DNA of 64,000 nucleotides, taken from assembly GCF_001277345.1 (NCBI RefSeq), contig NZ_LIUT01000001.1, positions 3,004,119 through 3,068,118 of the forward strand, written 5' to 3'. Below are positions 47,093-56,692 of this stretch, piece by piece. The translations under genes were made by a program, and so were the position numbers. A model generated the notes under the pieces. It did no database searches. It had not been told where the DNA came from and saw only the letters and a program-made list of their open reading frames with translations. Position 1 is the stretch's first letter. Every line of letters begins with the position of its first letter. The stretch comes from Paenibacillus solani (lineage in GTDB: Bacteria > Bacillota > Bacilli > Paenibacillales > Paenibacillaceae).

Positions 47093-47641
47093 TTAATCTT
47101 CCATAATGGTAAGCTGCGTCCACTGTTCCTTCCATTGTTTCTTCTGCACGCGCTGCAAATAGTAGCTTCGTTTGTGGAATTCCGGGCATCTTCGAACGCG
47201 AAGAGCAAATAAATCCTCGAGTCCATAAGGACAGCAGAGAACAATTTCGCCCGCCTCATTCAGTTGCGCCCCAATGGCAGTAGCCGTTTCTGTCCAATGA
47301 CTTAATGCGTCATATGTCGAACTGTAGGGCTCATCGCCGTTCTTCTCATGCATCCTGGCTTGATTCTTAACCGACCACTTCGGGTTACCCGTTACGCTTC
47401 TTAAGCCATCCTCCAATCGAAGATCTCGCTCTTCAGACACATCGCTGGGGTCGAAATATACGACATCGATATCCGTATGCCTGTCCGTCCCCTCCAGCCC
47501 ATGCAGCAGATCCCATACATAATTCCTAATGTAACCTGCAGCTATATAGCATTGCGGCAAGCCTAAATCGCGAACGATCCCCAAATCTGTCATTAATTGC
47601 TTATGGTGCCCTATGTAATCCTTTAATCGCTGCTCTAGCAT
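47093..47641 (-). CDS. Nucleotidyltransferase family protein (DUF925-type)
   Basis: A 182-residue protein of the NTP_transf_6 family. The segment YIAAGYIRNYVWDLLHG and the paired acid residues in TDIDVVYFDPSD form the nucleotidyltransferase GS...DxD-like core; CCPYGLEDLFALRVR is the family C-terminal mark. ATG 47641. Substrate unknown. Confidence 0.87.
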   Translation of the reverse strand: MLEQRLKDYIGHHKQLMTDLGIVRDLGLPQCYIAAGYIRNYVWDLLHGLEGTDRHTDIDVVYFDPSDVSEERDLRLEDGLRSVTGNPKWSVKNQARMHEKNGDEPYSSTYDALSHWTETATAIGAQLNEAGEIVLCCPYGLEDLFALRVRRCPEFHKRSYYLQRVQKKQWKEQWTQLTIMED

Positions 47642-47873
47642 TCAATCACCACCATCACTTGATATCCCCCCTGGTTATCGCATCTCAACGTTCCAAGGAG
47701 TTTAGTCGCACCATCGAATAGGAACACTCTGATACCTAATTCCGTATAAAAAAGATAAGACCGCTTCTCAAGGAAAACGGTCTATGCCAAACTATTATAT
47801 TCCAGATAATCCCTAATCGGCAAGAGGAAGTAGATCATTCATCGTGCTGTCTGACACTGCCGCCGATATCTGT

Positions 47874-48059
47874 CTATACAGCTGCATCCACACGTTTCTG
47901 CGAAGCGCCGTCACATCGCTTGCATACTTTTAGAGGAGTCCCATCCGATTTGGTACGAGGATATAACAGCTTGGTTCGAGTACTCTTGCATACCGGACAT
48001 GTGCCGCGGGCGCGAGTGGGTAAGTGCCAAAGTGATTTGCCTCTTTTTTGTTTTGCCAT
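47874..48059 (-). CDS. Small zinc-ribbon protein
   Basis: A 61-residue basic protein with two CxxC knuckles (CPVC at about 21 and CKRC at about 46), i.e. a zinc ribbon. The N-terminus MAKQKRGKSLWHL is highly positive and resembles small ribosomal proteins, but I cannot assign it to one. ATG 48059 follows GGGGGAATTTC. Confidence 0.65.
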   Translation of the reverse strand: MAKQKRGKSLWHLPTRARGTCPVCKSTRTKLLYPRTKSDGTPLKVCKRCDGASQKRVDAAV

Positions 48060-48285
48060 GAATTGAAATTCCCCCGTTTCATCATTTCGTTATCGTCACT
48101 CTTAACTATATGAAAGGGGTTAGCAGAACATGTCGGTCAGCTTCATAGCATTTTTACGCATTACATCCGAGAAGTTACGGAACCTTTTAACAGTAGCTCG
48201 GTGTACAGTGAATCGAAACTGGTGGGGCAGTTATCTTCCGACATATCTTTAATAGGATAGGCCTACTACTTGACGACATGTAGAT

Positions 48286-48657
48286 TTACCCGACAACAGC
48301 CTTCACTCCAGCGGTCTGCCACCCATTACATCCGTTCGATGGCAATAATATAAAGAAATAGTTAACCGTAATGATGGCAATGCCGGAGGTCCCTTTCTTG
48401 GATAGCACGGACTTTACTCCAACGCCGCGATCCTTCAGTGAGTCCATTAATGTATGTCCAAATGGATCAAGTCCCACGGCACCAATCATGACGCAATCGG
48501 CACCTGCCGATGATGCGGCCACAGCCTGATTCGCTCCTTTGCCTCCGGGAAAAAACGATGTATCCCTGCTATGAATCGTTTCCCCCGGCTGGGGGGACTG
48601 TGCTACATTACTAACAACGTCCATATTAATGCTACCAATTACAACGAGTCTACGCAA
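48286..48657 (-). pseudogene. Truncated ribokinase
   Basis: The first 100 codons are a typical RbsK N-terminus: VVIGSINMDVV, FFPGGKGANQAVAASSAGA and MIGAVGLDPFG. After GIAIITVN the usual continuation is lost; a short unrelated tail ends at TAA, and the 180 or so C-terminal residues with the DTTGAGD motif are absent. TTG 48657 has AAGGAGCG upstream, so it could still be translated, but without catalytic parts. The gene is decayed. Confidence 0.75.
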
Positions 48658-48677
48658 AGATAACTCGCTCCTTTCTC

Positions 48678-48860
48678 TTAAACCAGCTTCTGCGTGGACG
48701 TTAGAACATGAACATCCTTAATCTCGTTCTCGCCATCCTCCAGGCAGCCAAAGCCGAACATGCCACGAGCATAGGCGTCGTCTTTGCATTCGAGCACATG
48801 ATCTCCATTAATGTACAAGCTGAACTGGTCCTTCTCAGTGGAGTCTACAACAGGGTTCAT
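48678..48860 (-). pseudogene. C-terminal fragment, ADP-ribosylglycohydrolase-type
   Basis: Sixty residues ending in GMFGFGCLEDGENEIKDVHV, resembling the C-terminal carbohydrate-binding-like domain sometimes attached to ADP-ribosylglycohydrolases and other glycosidases. The catalytic part is missing. It directly precedes the truncated ribokinase in the same direction, so both are likely leftovers of one nucleoside or sugar operon. The family assignment is tentative. Confidence 0.45.
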
Positions 48861-48884
48861 ACTCCTTGATATTCAACTCACGAA

Positions 48885-49178
48885 CTAAGTTTGCTTTCTT
48901 CGTCTAGTAAAAAACCAACGAATATAGCCATACAATCCGCCAGCCAGGATGAGGCCTCCAATGGTTGTCACCACTGCCCAGCCGCTATTCTGCTCCATTA
49001 TTCCAAAGTTGACCTGAGATTGCAGCGTTTGGGCATGTTCGTATTGGCTGGTTATCTCCAGATTGGGCACATATCTCTGTGTAAGTATCATGCCTTGCAC
49101 TACCATAAATGCCATACAACCTGCATAAATCGCTGCAGCGAATAGTACGGACTCTAATACGATACGTTTGCGTGTCAC
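48885..49178 (-). CDS. Small membrane protein downstream of amj
   Basis: A 97-residue protein with two TM segments (LESVLFAAAIYAGCMAFMVVQG and GWAVVTTIGGLILAGGLYGYI) and a basic C-terminus. GTG 49178 has AAGGAGGAG five bases upstream. It starts 42 bases after amj and is probably co-transcribed. The family is not recognised. Confidence 0.65.
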   Translation of the reverse strand: MTRKRIVLESVLFAAAIYAGCMAFMVVQGMILTQRYVPNLEITSQYEHAQTLQSQVNFGIMEQNSGWAVVTTIGGLILAGGLYGYIRWFFTRRRKQT

Positions 49179-49220
49179 TATGACTCCTCCTTTTTCATTA
49201 AGATGTTTGTTCACTACTCC

Positions 49221-50012
49221 TCAAATCCATTTCACAATTTCACTGATTACATAAGCGGCGGGAATAATAACTAGCTGTGCCAGCATCGTCCCGAAGAATC
49301 TGGAGACCATTAACATCGTGTATACTTTGCCTAATTGATCTCTCGCCTCCTCATTTCGAGTGGCCTTATCCGTAATCAATCCTAGCTGAGGATCGATAAA
49401 TATCGTTAGTATAATGGTGGCAATTCCATTAATCAGCCCAGATGCTTGAGAGGCTGTCGTGCTGAACTGGGGAGTAAGGTGGGCAGCATATAACGAGGAG
49501 AGAACGCCCACCGTGTAAAAGGCCGTAACGACAATGTTAAGCATCACAAACCGCTTGGGCACTCCTAAATATCGAAACTGACTCCACGCTAAATTGGGTT
49601 TCTTAATGTAGTGCCTCGTGTTTTTGAGCTGCCCAATCGTTACGCTTGTTACGAGCTTAGGAATTGATCCGGCAACCTCCAGCTTGCTGATGACTCTGCT
49701 GAACAGATTGACGAAGGTAGGAAACAACGCAATGGCAGCGATGGTTCCTATCGAGGCTGCCAACAAAATCGCCCTGAAATAGGAGAGCACATCAAACGTA
49801 GGCTCCTCTCTTGCATAATCCACGAATTTCGCCGTCAGCGGTGCTTGGACCAAATTGGATGTTCGCGATACTAACACAATGATCCCGGTCAATGATAATG
49901 CGACGGCAATCTTATTCAGTTTCACGCCAGCATATCTCGCTGAATACGACAATGTTTCCGCCGTATGAATAATCATCGTCAGCACAAATACAACGATCAA
50001 GCTATGTATCAT
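49221..50012 (-). CDS. amj: Lipid II flippase Amj
   Basis: A 263-residue polytopic membrane protein. The N-terminal IHTAETLSYSARYAGVKLNKIAVALSL and the middle SRTSNLVQAPLTAKFVD are the diagnostic Amj (YdaH) segments; the B. subtilis protein is about 270 residues. Amj is an alternate flippase for lipid II in peptidoglycan synthesis and is induced when MurJ fails. ATG 50012. Co-transcribed with a small membrane protein. Confidence 0.93.
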   Translation of the reverse strand: MIHSLIVVFVLTMIIHTAETLSYSARYAGVKLNKIAVALSLTGIIVLVSRTSNLVQAPLTAKFVDYAREEPTFDVLSYFRAILLAASIGTIAAIALFPTFVNLFSRVISKLEVAGSIPKLVTSVTIGQLKNTRHYIKKPNLAWSQFRYLGVPKRFVMLNIVVTAFYTVGVLSSLYAAHLTPQFSTTASQASGLINGIATIILTIFIDPQLGLITDKATRNEEARDQLGKVYTMLMVSRFFGTMLAQLVIIPAAYVISEIVKWI

Positions 50013-50128
50013 TAAGGGTTCCTCCCCATCTGATATTCAGGTCATGCCGTCTTCAAGATCCTTGCTGCTGTAACGGCTCTCCTTCATATCTATCCAGAGA
50101 ATTATCGGATTAGTACATGTCCTCCCTG

Positions 50129-51010
50129 CTATTCAAGCATCCCTACGGTTCGATCATAGAGCTGGATCAATTGCTCGCGAGTAACAAGACTGGCGTTATG
50201 TTCAAATGTAATATGAAACCTGGAGTTCTTCGCAGCCAGGTATCGTAAATAAGCGGAGGCATCCCCATACCTTCCATCATGGTCTTGCTCCGGCAGTACA
50301 GGCAGATGGTGAGTAAATTTTTCTTCCTCATAATACACATTACTATAATGAACCAAATATACTGACGGCGCGATCTGATCGAGAAAATGATATGGATCGA
50401 ATCCGTGAAAAGCTCTGTGGGTAATATCAAGTCTGGCTGTATCCAGCACAAACCCGATTTCGGGATAAGCGCAAAAGCTATCTACAAGCACATCGCCATA
50501 CTCACCAAAAAAATCATGCTCTAACACAATTCGCTGCCCGTAACGCAGCTGAAGCTCACAGAGATGCTCGAATAACCGCTGTGAGATGTCACGAAACCGA
50601 TCTTTGCTCAACTGGCTGTAATTATAACGATGCTTAGAATCAGGAAGTCTTGGGTATGTCATGAAAGGTTCCTGGAAGACTGGATAAAATGGGTAATGGA
50701 ACAACACATAATCTGCACCGTACAAGGAGGCTAATTGGACTTCCTCAGCGACTTGCCCAAGTGCTAACTGAAATCGTTCAGGGTCTGGTGCATTAACTTG
50801 AGGCAGCCAGAAGCCTGCGTCCCCGAGCACAGGGGCATGTACCCCCATCTCAACCCCATGATTGCGGCAAAAATGGCTTACTTCCCGTAAAGCATCCTGA
50901 CTTGGAAGGCTGCATATTTCCATCCCACTGATATGCTTGTCTGCCAGCTGTCCCCAGTCCTCTTCCGTGAATTGATTCCACATTCCGACTTGTAAACGTC
51001 TCGAGTTCAA
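50129..51010 (-). CDS. Sugar phosphate isomerase/epimerase
   Basis: A 293-residue xylose-isomerase-like TIM barrel, as in IolE/IolH and endonuclease IV. Typical are HISGMEICSLPS, GVHAPVLGDAGFW, and the metal-site EHDFFGEYGDVLVDSF and FVLDTARLD strands. TTG 51010 (start of TLNSRRLQVG, read as M) is chosen because AAGGAGG lies seven bases upstream; the frame extends to 51136 into the neighbour. It follows the Gfo/Idh gene by 16 bases, a common pair in inositol-like catabolism. Confidence 0.87.
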   Translation of the reverse strand: MNSRRLQVGMWNQFTEEDWGQLADKHISGMEICSLPSQDALREVSHFCRNHGVEMGVHAPVLGDAGFWLPQVNAPDPERFQLALGQVAEEVQLASLYGADYVLFHYPFYPVFQEPFMTYPRLPDSKHRYNYSQLSKDRFRDISQRLFEHLCELQLRYGQRIVLEHDFFGEYGDVLVDSFCAYPEIGFVLDTARLDITHRAFHGFDPYHFLDQIAPSVYLVHYSNVYYEEEKFTHHLPVLPEQDHDGRYGDASAYLRYLAAKNSRFHITFEHNASLVTREQLIQLYDRTVGMLE

Positions 51011-51026
51011 AGTCACCACCTCCTTG

Positions 51027-52111
51027 TCAACATTCCGAATCAATATAAGGACCATAGTCGACAAGAATTCGACTGTGCGTCTTGGACGAAAGACGGATCG
51101 CATCCAGAACGGCCTGCACCTTATGCCCGTCAGCAAATTGTGGCATGCTTGCCGATGTTGTATGTTCTGTCAGGCTGTTATATATGGCATCAACCATTTG
51201 AAAAAAGCCGTTATAATAGTGTATCGCTGGTGCTTCCAGATTTGCCGGGGGTGGAAATGGCTCGATCTCAATCGGCTCAAACGATCCGCCAAAGCTGCAC
51301 TCGAGGATTTGGTCATCCCGCATTTTTAGTGTCCCTTTACTCCCGTACATCTCCAGCATCCAGCCAGTACCGCGTACTCCAGGATAAAAAACATCCACAA
51401 GAAGCGAAGCACCGCTTCTAAAACGACCGTTTAAGGTAAAAGCATCATCTGCATCCCTGACTTCAAGTCCGGCTTCTCCTGCATAAGCCGGGATCTGCGT
51501 CCGCAATTCGCCATACACATCGGTAATCTCTTCGTCCATCCACCAGAGAAGGGAGTCGACCATATGAGAACCAACGGCAAACAGGAACCCTCCCCCCTCT
51601 TCTGTGCGGGATTCCCATCCCCGGTAAGAATTAGCCAGCATATTATATCCGGAGAAACTTCCTGTATATTTGATATGCTGAATATCTCCTAGCTCCTTGC
51701 TCTGAAGCATAAGCTTGATCCGCTGCCTGATCGGCGTCCATCTCCATTGGAAGTTCACAAAAGCTCTACGTTTGACTCGTACTGATTCCTTCAGCATATG
51801 TAATGTTCGTTCTTTATCTATCCCCAGTGGTTTTTCAGTCAATACATGACAGCCAGATTGCAAGGCCAGCATCGTCATTTTATAATGATGAACCGGTGCT
51901 GATACGATTACGGCCAGATCCAGCTGCTCAGATCCCAGCATGCAACGCCAGCCCTGTAATAAGAAATTCCCTGCCATGTTCGGTTTTCCGTTCTCTCTCG
52001 ATAAACACTGGCGATAGATTTTACTTCGAACCCCGGGTGAAGCTGAAAAATGGGCGCATGAACCGCCCCGCCAAACCCAGTCCCGATGATTCCTACGGAT
52101 ATTGATTTCAT
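51027..52111 (-). pseudogene. Gfo/Idh/MocA oxidoreductase interrupted by a frameshift
   Basis: The N-terminus lies in one frame from ATG 52111 (SVGIIGTGFGGAVHAPIFQL, Rossmann loop), the body in another (VLTEKPLGIDKE, then GGGFLFAVGSHMVDSLLWWMD) ending at 51027. The shift occurs at the CCC run 51952-51954: GISYYRAG joins GWRCMLGSEQLDLAV if one G of the minus strand is added. The rest is intact at normal length, so it is either a recent mutation or a base error. Paired with the isomerase downstream. Confidence 0.85.
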
Positions 52112-52343
52112 CCTGGGTCACCTCGTAATAAATAATAAGATGAACGAACACAAAATAAACACCAAGCAGTCTGCCTGATGTTTATTTTACCATGTTTTCC
52201 CTCTTGCGTCTTAGTACTATTAGACCGAGGCAATGATAACTCTATTGTTTTATATGGTCAGCTTAGTATTAAATCAGATGTTCTCAAACACCCACAACTT
52301 TTTCCAGATATAAACGTTCATAATATAGAGAGGAGGTGTCTAT

Positions 52344-52748
52344 ATGAGAAGGAATACAACAATCATTGTCATTCTCTCTTTGTTGTTCAGCGCGATCATC
52401 GGTTGTACTTCTGTCTATGAAGAACCCGTGGACAGTTATAAATCTTCATCCGTACATGACGATTTCCCAATCCCGAACAGCGCAACCCTTTTGCAAACGA
52501 TTACGGAGACTGGAAATCCGAATATAGATAATGGGGCTAAGTATGAAGTGAAGGGCATTGGCGGTGAACAAGGCTTATCATTGCCCACACGATACTTCGA
52601 AGAAATCCAAGCTTCAGGATGGGACGAATTAGAAGATAAGCGCGCGGGGCACTTTCACTATTTCGAAAAAGACGCTAAAGTGATTGCCCTGGAAATACGC
52701 GAAAATTCCATTGGAGTCTATGAAATGGTTGAGAATGCAAAATTCTAA
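52344..52748 (+). CDS. Small lipoprotein of unknown function
   Basis: A 134-residue protein with signal peptide RRNTTIIVILSLLFSAII and lipobox IIGC (Cys at about 21), then a mixed alpha-beta domain without recognised motif (FPIPNSATLL, GLSLPTRYFEEIQASGWDELED). ATG 52344 follows AGGAGGTGTC. Single gene convergent with the PBP gene. Confidence 0.75.
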   Translation: MRRNTTIIVILSLLFSAIIGCTSVYEEPVDSYKSSSVHDDFPIPNSATLLQTITETGNPNIDNGAKYEVKGIGGEQGLSLPTRYFEEIQASGWDELEDKRAGHFHYFEKDAKVIALEIRENSIGVYEMVENAKF

Positions 52749-52759
52749 GTTTCAAAAGC

Positions 52760-52808
52760 AAAAGGGGGGCTCCACAGCCATTTTCGATGACTTGTGGAAC
52801 AGCCCTTT
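52760..52808. terminator. Terminator between lipoprotein and PBP genes
   Basis: TCCACA/TGTGGA (six pairs) and GGGC/GCCC extend a hairpin with an unpaired GT; on the minus strand CCTTTTGCTTTT follows. Imperfect. Confidence 0.5.
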
Positions 52809-52846
52809 CTGTTTCTATCGCTGTACATTCTATTATCAAATTCGAG

Positions 52847-54901
52847 CTAGTTTCCTTCCGCTTCTCCTTGACTGCTATCTTCGGTCTGCTCCTCAGTCTT
52901 CTTTGGATGAGGTGTCCCATCCAAGCCGTAGACTTCATCATAAGCATCGAATATTTTTCTCCCGATTGGCGCAGCACTCTGGGACCCAAAGCCGCCTTCC
53001 GGTACAACGACGGCTACCGCCAGCTTCGGATTCTCACGCGGAGCAAAAGCGATAAAAACACCGTTATCAATCTTTGTCCAACGTCCATCCACTCTTGCGG
53101 CCTGTTCAGAGGTTCCTGTCTTGCGAGCAAAATCATATTTGAAGTCACTAAAGGCAGCAAGTCCCTGCGTATTCATCCCCTGTTTAATAGTCTGCCAGTA
53201 CGCTTTGGGATAATCGACTTCATTAAGAACCTCAACTCCGAATTTCTCGACCACATTACCGTTCTGATCCGTAATTTTACTGACCAGCTGCGGCTTGATT
53301 CGCTTCCCTTCATTCGCCAGCATAACCGTGTATTGAGCAAGCTGCAGAGGAGTGTATTTACCCATCTGTCCGAATGACGCATAAGCTAACGCAGCCAAAT
53401 TACTTCCTGCTGATTTGATATCAAAGTATTCCTTGCGGCCCGATAATTCACCCGGCAAGCCACTTCCGGTCGATACGCCTAGACCAAACAGCTCCATATA
53501 TTCATCCCACTTCTTAACACCTTTTTCCCCGCCGTACTTTTTGACCAGCTCCTTGCCAATCATATCAATCATAAAAGCATTCGAAGACTGCTGAATTGCT
53601 TTGCTAGGTTTAATTGGCCCATTCCGATGCCCGCTGGAGTTGGAGATTCTCGTTTCGCTTCCTTCCCGACCTATAAGAGCATAACCCTGGTCGTTATATA
53701 TATAGTCAGGGCCAAATAATCCCTCATTAAGCCCGATCATCACCGTCAGCGGCTTAATAACGGAACCTAGAAAAATCATGGATTCAAAATTGTGTCCAGA
53801 GCGTCCCGATCCAAATATCGTTATCGTGCCGTTACCCGACGCATTTATGTCTAGTCCTTCATTCGGGTCGTAATCCGGCATACTGGCCATTGCTATTATA
53901 TTGCCCGTATCAACTTCCATGGCGACCGCGTATCCGGTTAAGGCGTCCTTATGCAGTTTTCCCGATACGGGGTGGGTATGTAGATACTCGAGTTGTTCCA
54001 TAATGGCCTGTTCTGTCGCAAGCTGAATGTCCTTATGAATTGTGGTGTGGATATTATAGCCTTTCTCAGGAGCGACCATAGTCGGTACGCCATCCACCAT
54101 ATTCTGGGGATTAATCGGAATGTTGAGATATCCGCTCTTGCCGCGAAGTTCTTCCTGAAACATTCGCTCCAATCCGTCAAAGCCAATCCATTCTTCTTCC
54201 ATGTAGATTAGTCCAGGATCCTTCTGATCCTTGTTGCCTTGGTCGATTGCCTCGTAGTCCTTTAAACTTTTAGCCCCTTTAAACTGCTTGAGGTATCCGA
54301 TCGTCTGAACCGCTACCGTATCCGGATCATAGTGTCTCACATTCTCTTCTACGATTAGAGCGCCTGGGAACTTTGCACGGTTCTCCATGAAATAAGCGAT
54401 CTCTTTTTTGGACAAATCCGACTTGATGAGTCTCGGTTCATATCCATGCTGCTTGTTATATTCCAAATCGAGGCGTTTGATTACTTCCTTCACCGTTATC
54501 GGTTCTGCCTTTGGGTCCCCATACTTGTTAAACGCCTGGACGATTTGCTTCGCCATTTCCTCGGCTTCAGGCCTGTTGGCTTTTCCCTTGTCCGTCTTCT
54601 TGCTGTAATCCTTCATGAGTGTAATATATAAAGAATCCGATGAAGTAGAGTAGGCAAGCTTGTTGCCGGATGCATCAATGATGGAGCCACGGATCGGCTG
54701 CAAGGGGAAATTCTTCTGCTCTCCTCCGATTTCCTGACTCGCGAGCTCTGGTCCCTCAACAAATTGTAGGATCGCCATTCGAATAATGATGACACAAAAG
54801 ATAACAAATGTACTAAAAAAGAAAATATTGATCCTTCCATTAAATCTGCGTTTGATTTCCGATTCATCGGGTACATCTTTGTACGGTTTAAAGCCCTTCA
54901 C
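52847..54901 (-). CDS. Class B penicillin-binding protein (PBP2-like)
   Basis: A 684-residue transpeptidase with one N-terminal TM (INIFFFSTFVIFCVIIIRM), a dimerisation domain (RGSIIDASGNKLAYSTS) and a transpeptidase domain with SVIK (S380-K383, catalytic Ser), SSN (439-441) and KTG (594-596). Related to PbpA/PbpH-type elongation PBPs that cross-link peptidoglycan. The C-terminal tail is acidic. The start is GTG 54901 with AAAGGAG upstream. Targets for beta-lactams. Confidence 0.92.
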   Translation of the reverse strand: MKGFKPYKDVPDESEIKRRFNGRINIFFFSTFVIFCVIIIRMAILQFVEGPELASQEIGGEQKNFPLQPIRGSIIDASGNKLAYSTSSDSLYITLMKDYSKKTDKGKANRPEAEEMAKQIVQAFNKYGDPKAEPITVKEVIKRLDLEYNKQHGYEPRLIKSDLSKKEIAYFMENRAKFPGALIVEENVRHYDPDTVAVQTIGYLKQFKGAKSLKDYEAIDQGNKDQKDPGLIYMEEEWIGFDGLERMFQEELRGKSGYLNIPINPQNMVDGVPTMVAPEKGYNIHTTIHKDIQLATEQAIMEQLEYLHTHPVSGKLHKDALTGYAVAMEVDTGNIIAMASMPDYDPNEGLDINASGNGTITIFGSGRSGHNFESMIFLGSVIKPLTVMIGLNEGLFGPDYIYNDQGYALIGREGSETRISNSSGHRNGPIKPSKAIQQSSNAFMIDMIGKELVKKYGGEKGVKKWDEYMELFGLGVSTGSGLPGELSGRKEYFDIKSAGSNLAALAYASFGQMGKYTPLQLAQYTVMLANEGKRIKPQLVSKITDQNGNVVEKFGVEVLNEVDYPKAYWQTIKQGMNTQGLAAFSDFKYDFARKTGTSEQAARVDGRWTKIDNGVFIAFAPRENPKLAVAVVVPEGGFGSQSAAPIGRKIFDAYDEVYGLDGTPHPKKTEEQTEDSSQGEAEGN

Positions 54902-54930
54902 ATCTTATACGCTCCTTTTGGTGAACTGTA

Positions 54931-55548
54931 TTAATCCAGCCATGTTGACAGATCTGGCTGTTTCTCAAATTCAAAGAGTCGGTTCAACTGCTCTCTGGTA
55001 TTCCTCTCCTCGGACAAGGGCGGCAGTTCGCCCTGTTTGAAAAAACCGACCGCTGACGTCTCCGTCCCTACGCCTGCAGTTCCGCCCATAATGTTACACT
55101 GGATGAACATTTTGTACACGTGGAAGGCAGAGGGCGGATGATGATGAAACTTCTTATCCAAGACAGCCAGCAGCCTCGTTGCAGTCACATCATAACCCGC
55201 TTCTTCCTTCACTTCCTTCACAACCACTTCGGCAGGTGACAGGCCAACGTCTGCCCATCCGCCTGGAAGTGCCCATGCTCCGTCTGCCTTTTCCTGCACC
55301 AGCAGCAGCTTTCCGTCTTGAAAAATTACGCCCCTCACGTCTACCTTCGGCGTTTGATACCCCGTTTCACTCGCAAACAGCGTACGAATCTTCTCTTCGC
55401 CAGCTTCTGTATACTCCTGCATAATGGTAATGCTAAGCTCCCTCAGCTGTTCAAACCGTTCCTTATCGTAAACATCCTTCGTGTATGCCAGTCCGGCCTG
55501 GCTGATAGCCTGAATTTCCTTTGCCCATTCCAACCATTTTATTGACAT
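54931..55548 (-). CDS. NUDIX hydrolase with N-terminal helical domain
   Basis: A 205-residue protein: an N-terminal helical NUDIX_N2-like domain (IKWLEWAKEIQAISQAGLAY), then a NUDIX domain with box GGWADVGLSPAEVVVKEVKEEAGYDV (G, E, REU-like and EEAG). The family acts on ADP-ribose-like or other nucleotide substrates. ATG 55548 is supported by AAAAGGA nine bases upstream; ATG 55557 is three codons earlier. Confidence 0.9.
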   Translation of the reverse strand: MSIKWLEWAKEIQAISQAGLAYTKDVYDKERFEQLRELSITIMQEYTEAGEEKIRTLFASETGYQTPKVDVRGVIFQDGKLLLVQEKADGAWALPGGWADVGLSPAEVVVKEVKEEAGYDVTATRLLAVLDKKFHHHPPSAFHVYKMFIQCNIMGGTAGVGTETSAVGFFKQGELPPLSEERNTREQLNRLFEFEKQPDLSTWLD

Positions 55549-55694
55549 AGATATCATTCCTTTTCGGTATCATCTCATAAAATATAACGCCTACTGCAGG
55601 CGAATGGTTTATAATGGAAACATACGATTTCAAGATTATAACATAAATACAGATGAATGATGAGACGAGTGTTGTATTTAGGAGGCATTATTAT

Positions 55695-56177
55695 ATGAAG
55701 AAAACCCGATCGGTTCTATATGTAATCCTGCTTATCGTTGTGTTCGGTACCGGATATTATGTTGGCTCCCGTTCCGAGAACGTAAAGCCGATTACCAAGG
55801 AAAATGCCAGACAAGCTATTAAGTTGCTATGGGTGCAATCTGATGAACCTCCAATGCCCAAGGTGGTAATCGAAGATACTGATATCACGCTGCGCCGCAG
55901 CGGATATTCTTGGTGCAACGCTGATAACTGTGTAACGACGGATGCTGCTCCGCTCACGCTGGAGGATATGACGCCTGTCGTGGTGAAAGGTGGAGTTGAG
56001 ATTATAACTACGCCACCCGAGGGAATTAACGAATTTACGATCAAAAACCTTACTGCTCCCGAAATCGACGGCTACACCGTACCGACTGAACCGGGTTCGT
56101 ATCTCTACGAAATTTACTGCTCATGGTTTATGGATCAGGGACACGCCAGTTTCTATTTTGCGGTCACAGTTCAATAA
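55695..56177 (+). CDS. Membrane-anchored protein of unknown function
   Basis: A 160-residue protein with one N-terminal TM helix (SVLYVILLIVVFGTGYYVG) and an external beta-rich domain with two Cys (SWCNADNCVTT). ATG 55695 (MKKTRS) has AGGAGG nine bases upstream. An upstream ATG at 55653 lacks a site. Family not recognised. Confidence 0.72.
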   Translation: MKKTRSVLYVILLIVVFGTGYYVGSRSENVKPITKENARQAIKLLWVQSDEPPMPKVVIEDTDITLRRSGYSWCNADNCVTTDAAPLTLEDMTPVVVKGGVEIITTPPEGINEFTIKNLTAPEIDGYTVPTEPGSYLYEIYCSWFMDQGHASFYFAVTVQ

Positions 56178-56215
56178 GTTTAATAAGATGAAGTACCCCA
56201 CCTCGGTGTCTAAAC

Positions 56216-56250
56216 ACAAACAGCCCTCATGAATTGAGGGCTGTTTGTTT
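56216..56250. terminator. Bidirectional terminator
   Basis: ACAAACAGCCCTCA pairs perfectly with TGAGGGCTGTTTGT around TGAAT, between convergent genes. Confidence 0.9.
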
Positions 56251-56279
56251 GCACTGTGCATATAGGAAATTTTAACGGT

Positions 56280-56612
56280 CTATTCTTCTTTCTGGTTGGT
56301 CTTGATAATTGCGTACGCCAATTGCCCAACCATTCCAAGGAATAGACCTGTACCAACTACGATATATACCATGGTGAATACCTTGCCAAGCGGAGTTTGC
56401 GGCACAAATTCCGGATGACCTACCGTACTTAAGGTCGCTACAGAGAAATAAAGAGCATCCAGTACAGATAATCCTTCTTGACCGGTATAAAACAACGTCC
56501 CTGATAACAGCATGATGACAATTAATACAAACAGCGCTACGAAATATCGCTGCTTAAAGGCTCGAATTAAGCCGCTGATGAGGCGTTTTAAGGTTAGTAA
56601 AAAAGAGAGCAT
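56280..56612 (-). CDS. Small two-TM ion channel
   Basis: A 110-residue two-TM channel of the Ion_trans_2 type. TM1 is VALFVLIVIMLLSGTLFY, the pore helix LDALYFSVATLSTVG is followed by HPEFVPQT, and TM2 is FTMVYIVVGTGLFLGMVG. In potassium channels the filter is TVGYGD; here it reads TVGHPE, so selectivity may differ. ATG 56612 has AAAGGA seven bases upstream. Confidence 0.82.
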   Translation of the reverse strand: MLSFLLTLKRLISGLIRAFKQRYFVALFVLIVIMLLSGTLFYTGQEGLSVLDALYFSVATLSTVGHPEFVPQTPLGKVFTMVYIVVGTGLFLGMVGQLAYAIIKTNQKEE

Positions 56613-56692
56613 CCTAAAATCCTTTCTTTCCGGAGTGTAAGTTAAAAGAATCACATATTGCTAGTATATCAAAATCATAACCTCTCCATCCA

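Noticed and set aside
47755-47795. Possible hairpin AGACCG/CGGTCT near 47760
   Set aside because: Only six pairs with a 14-base loop and no T-run at the proper distance.
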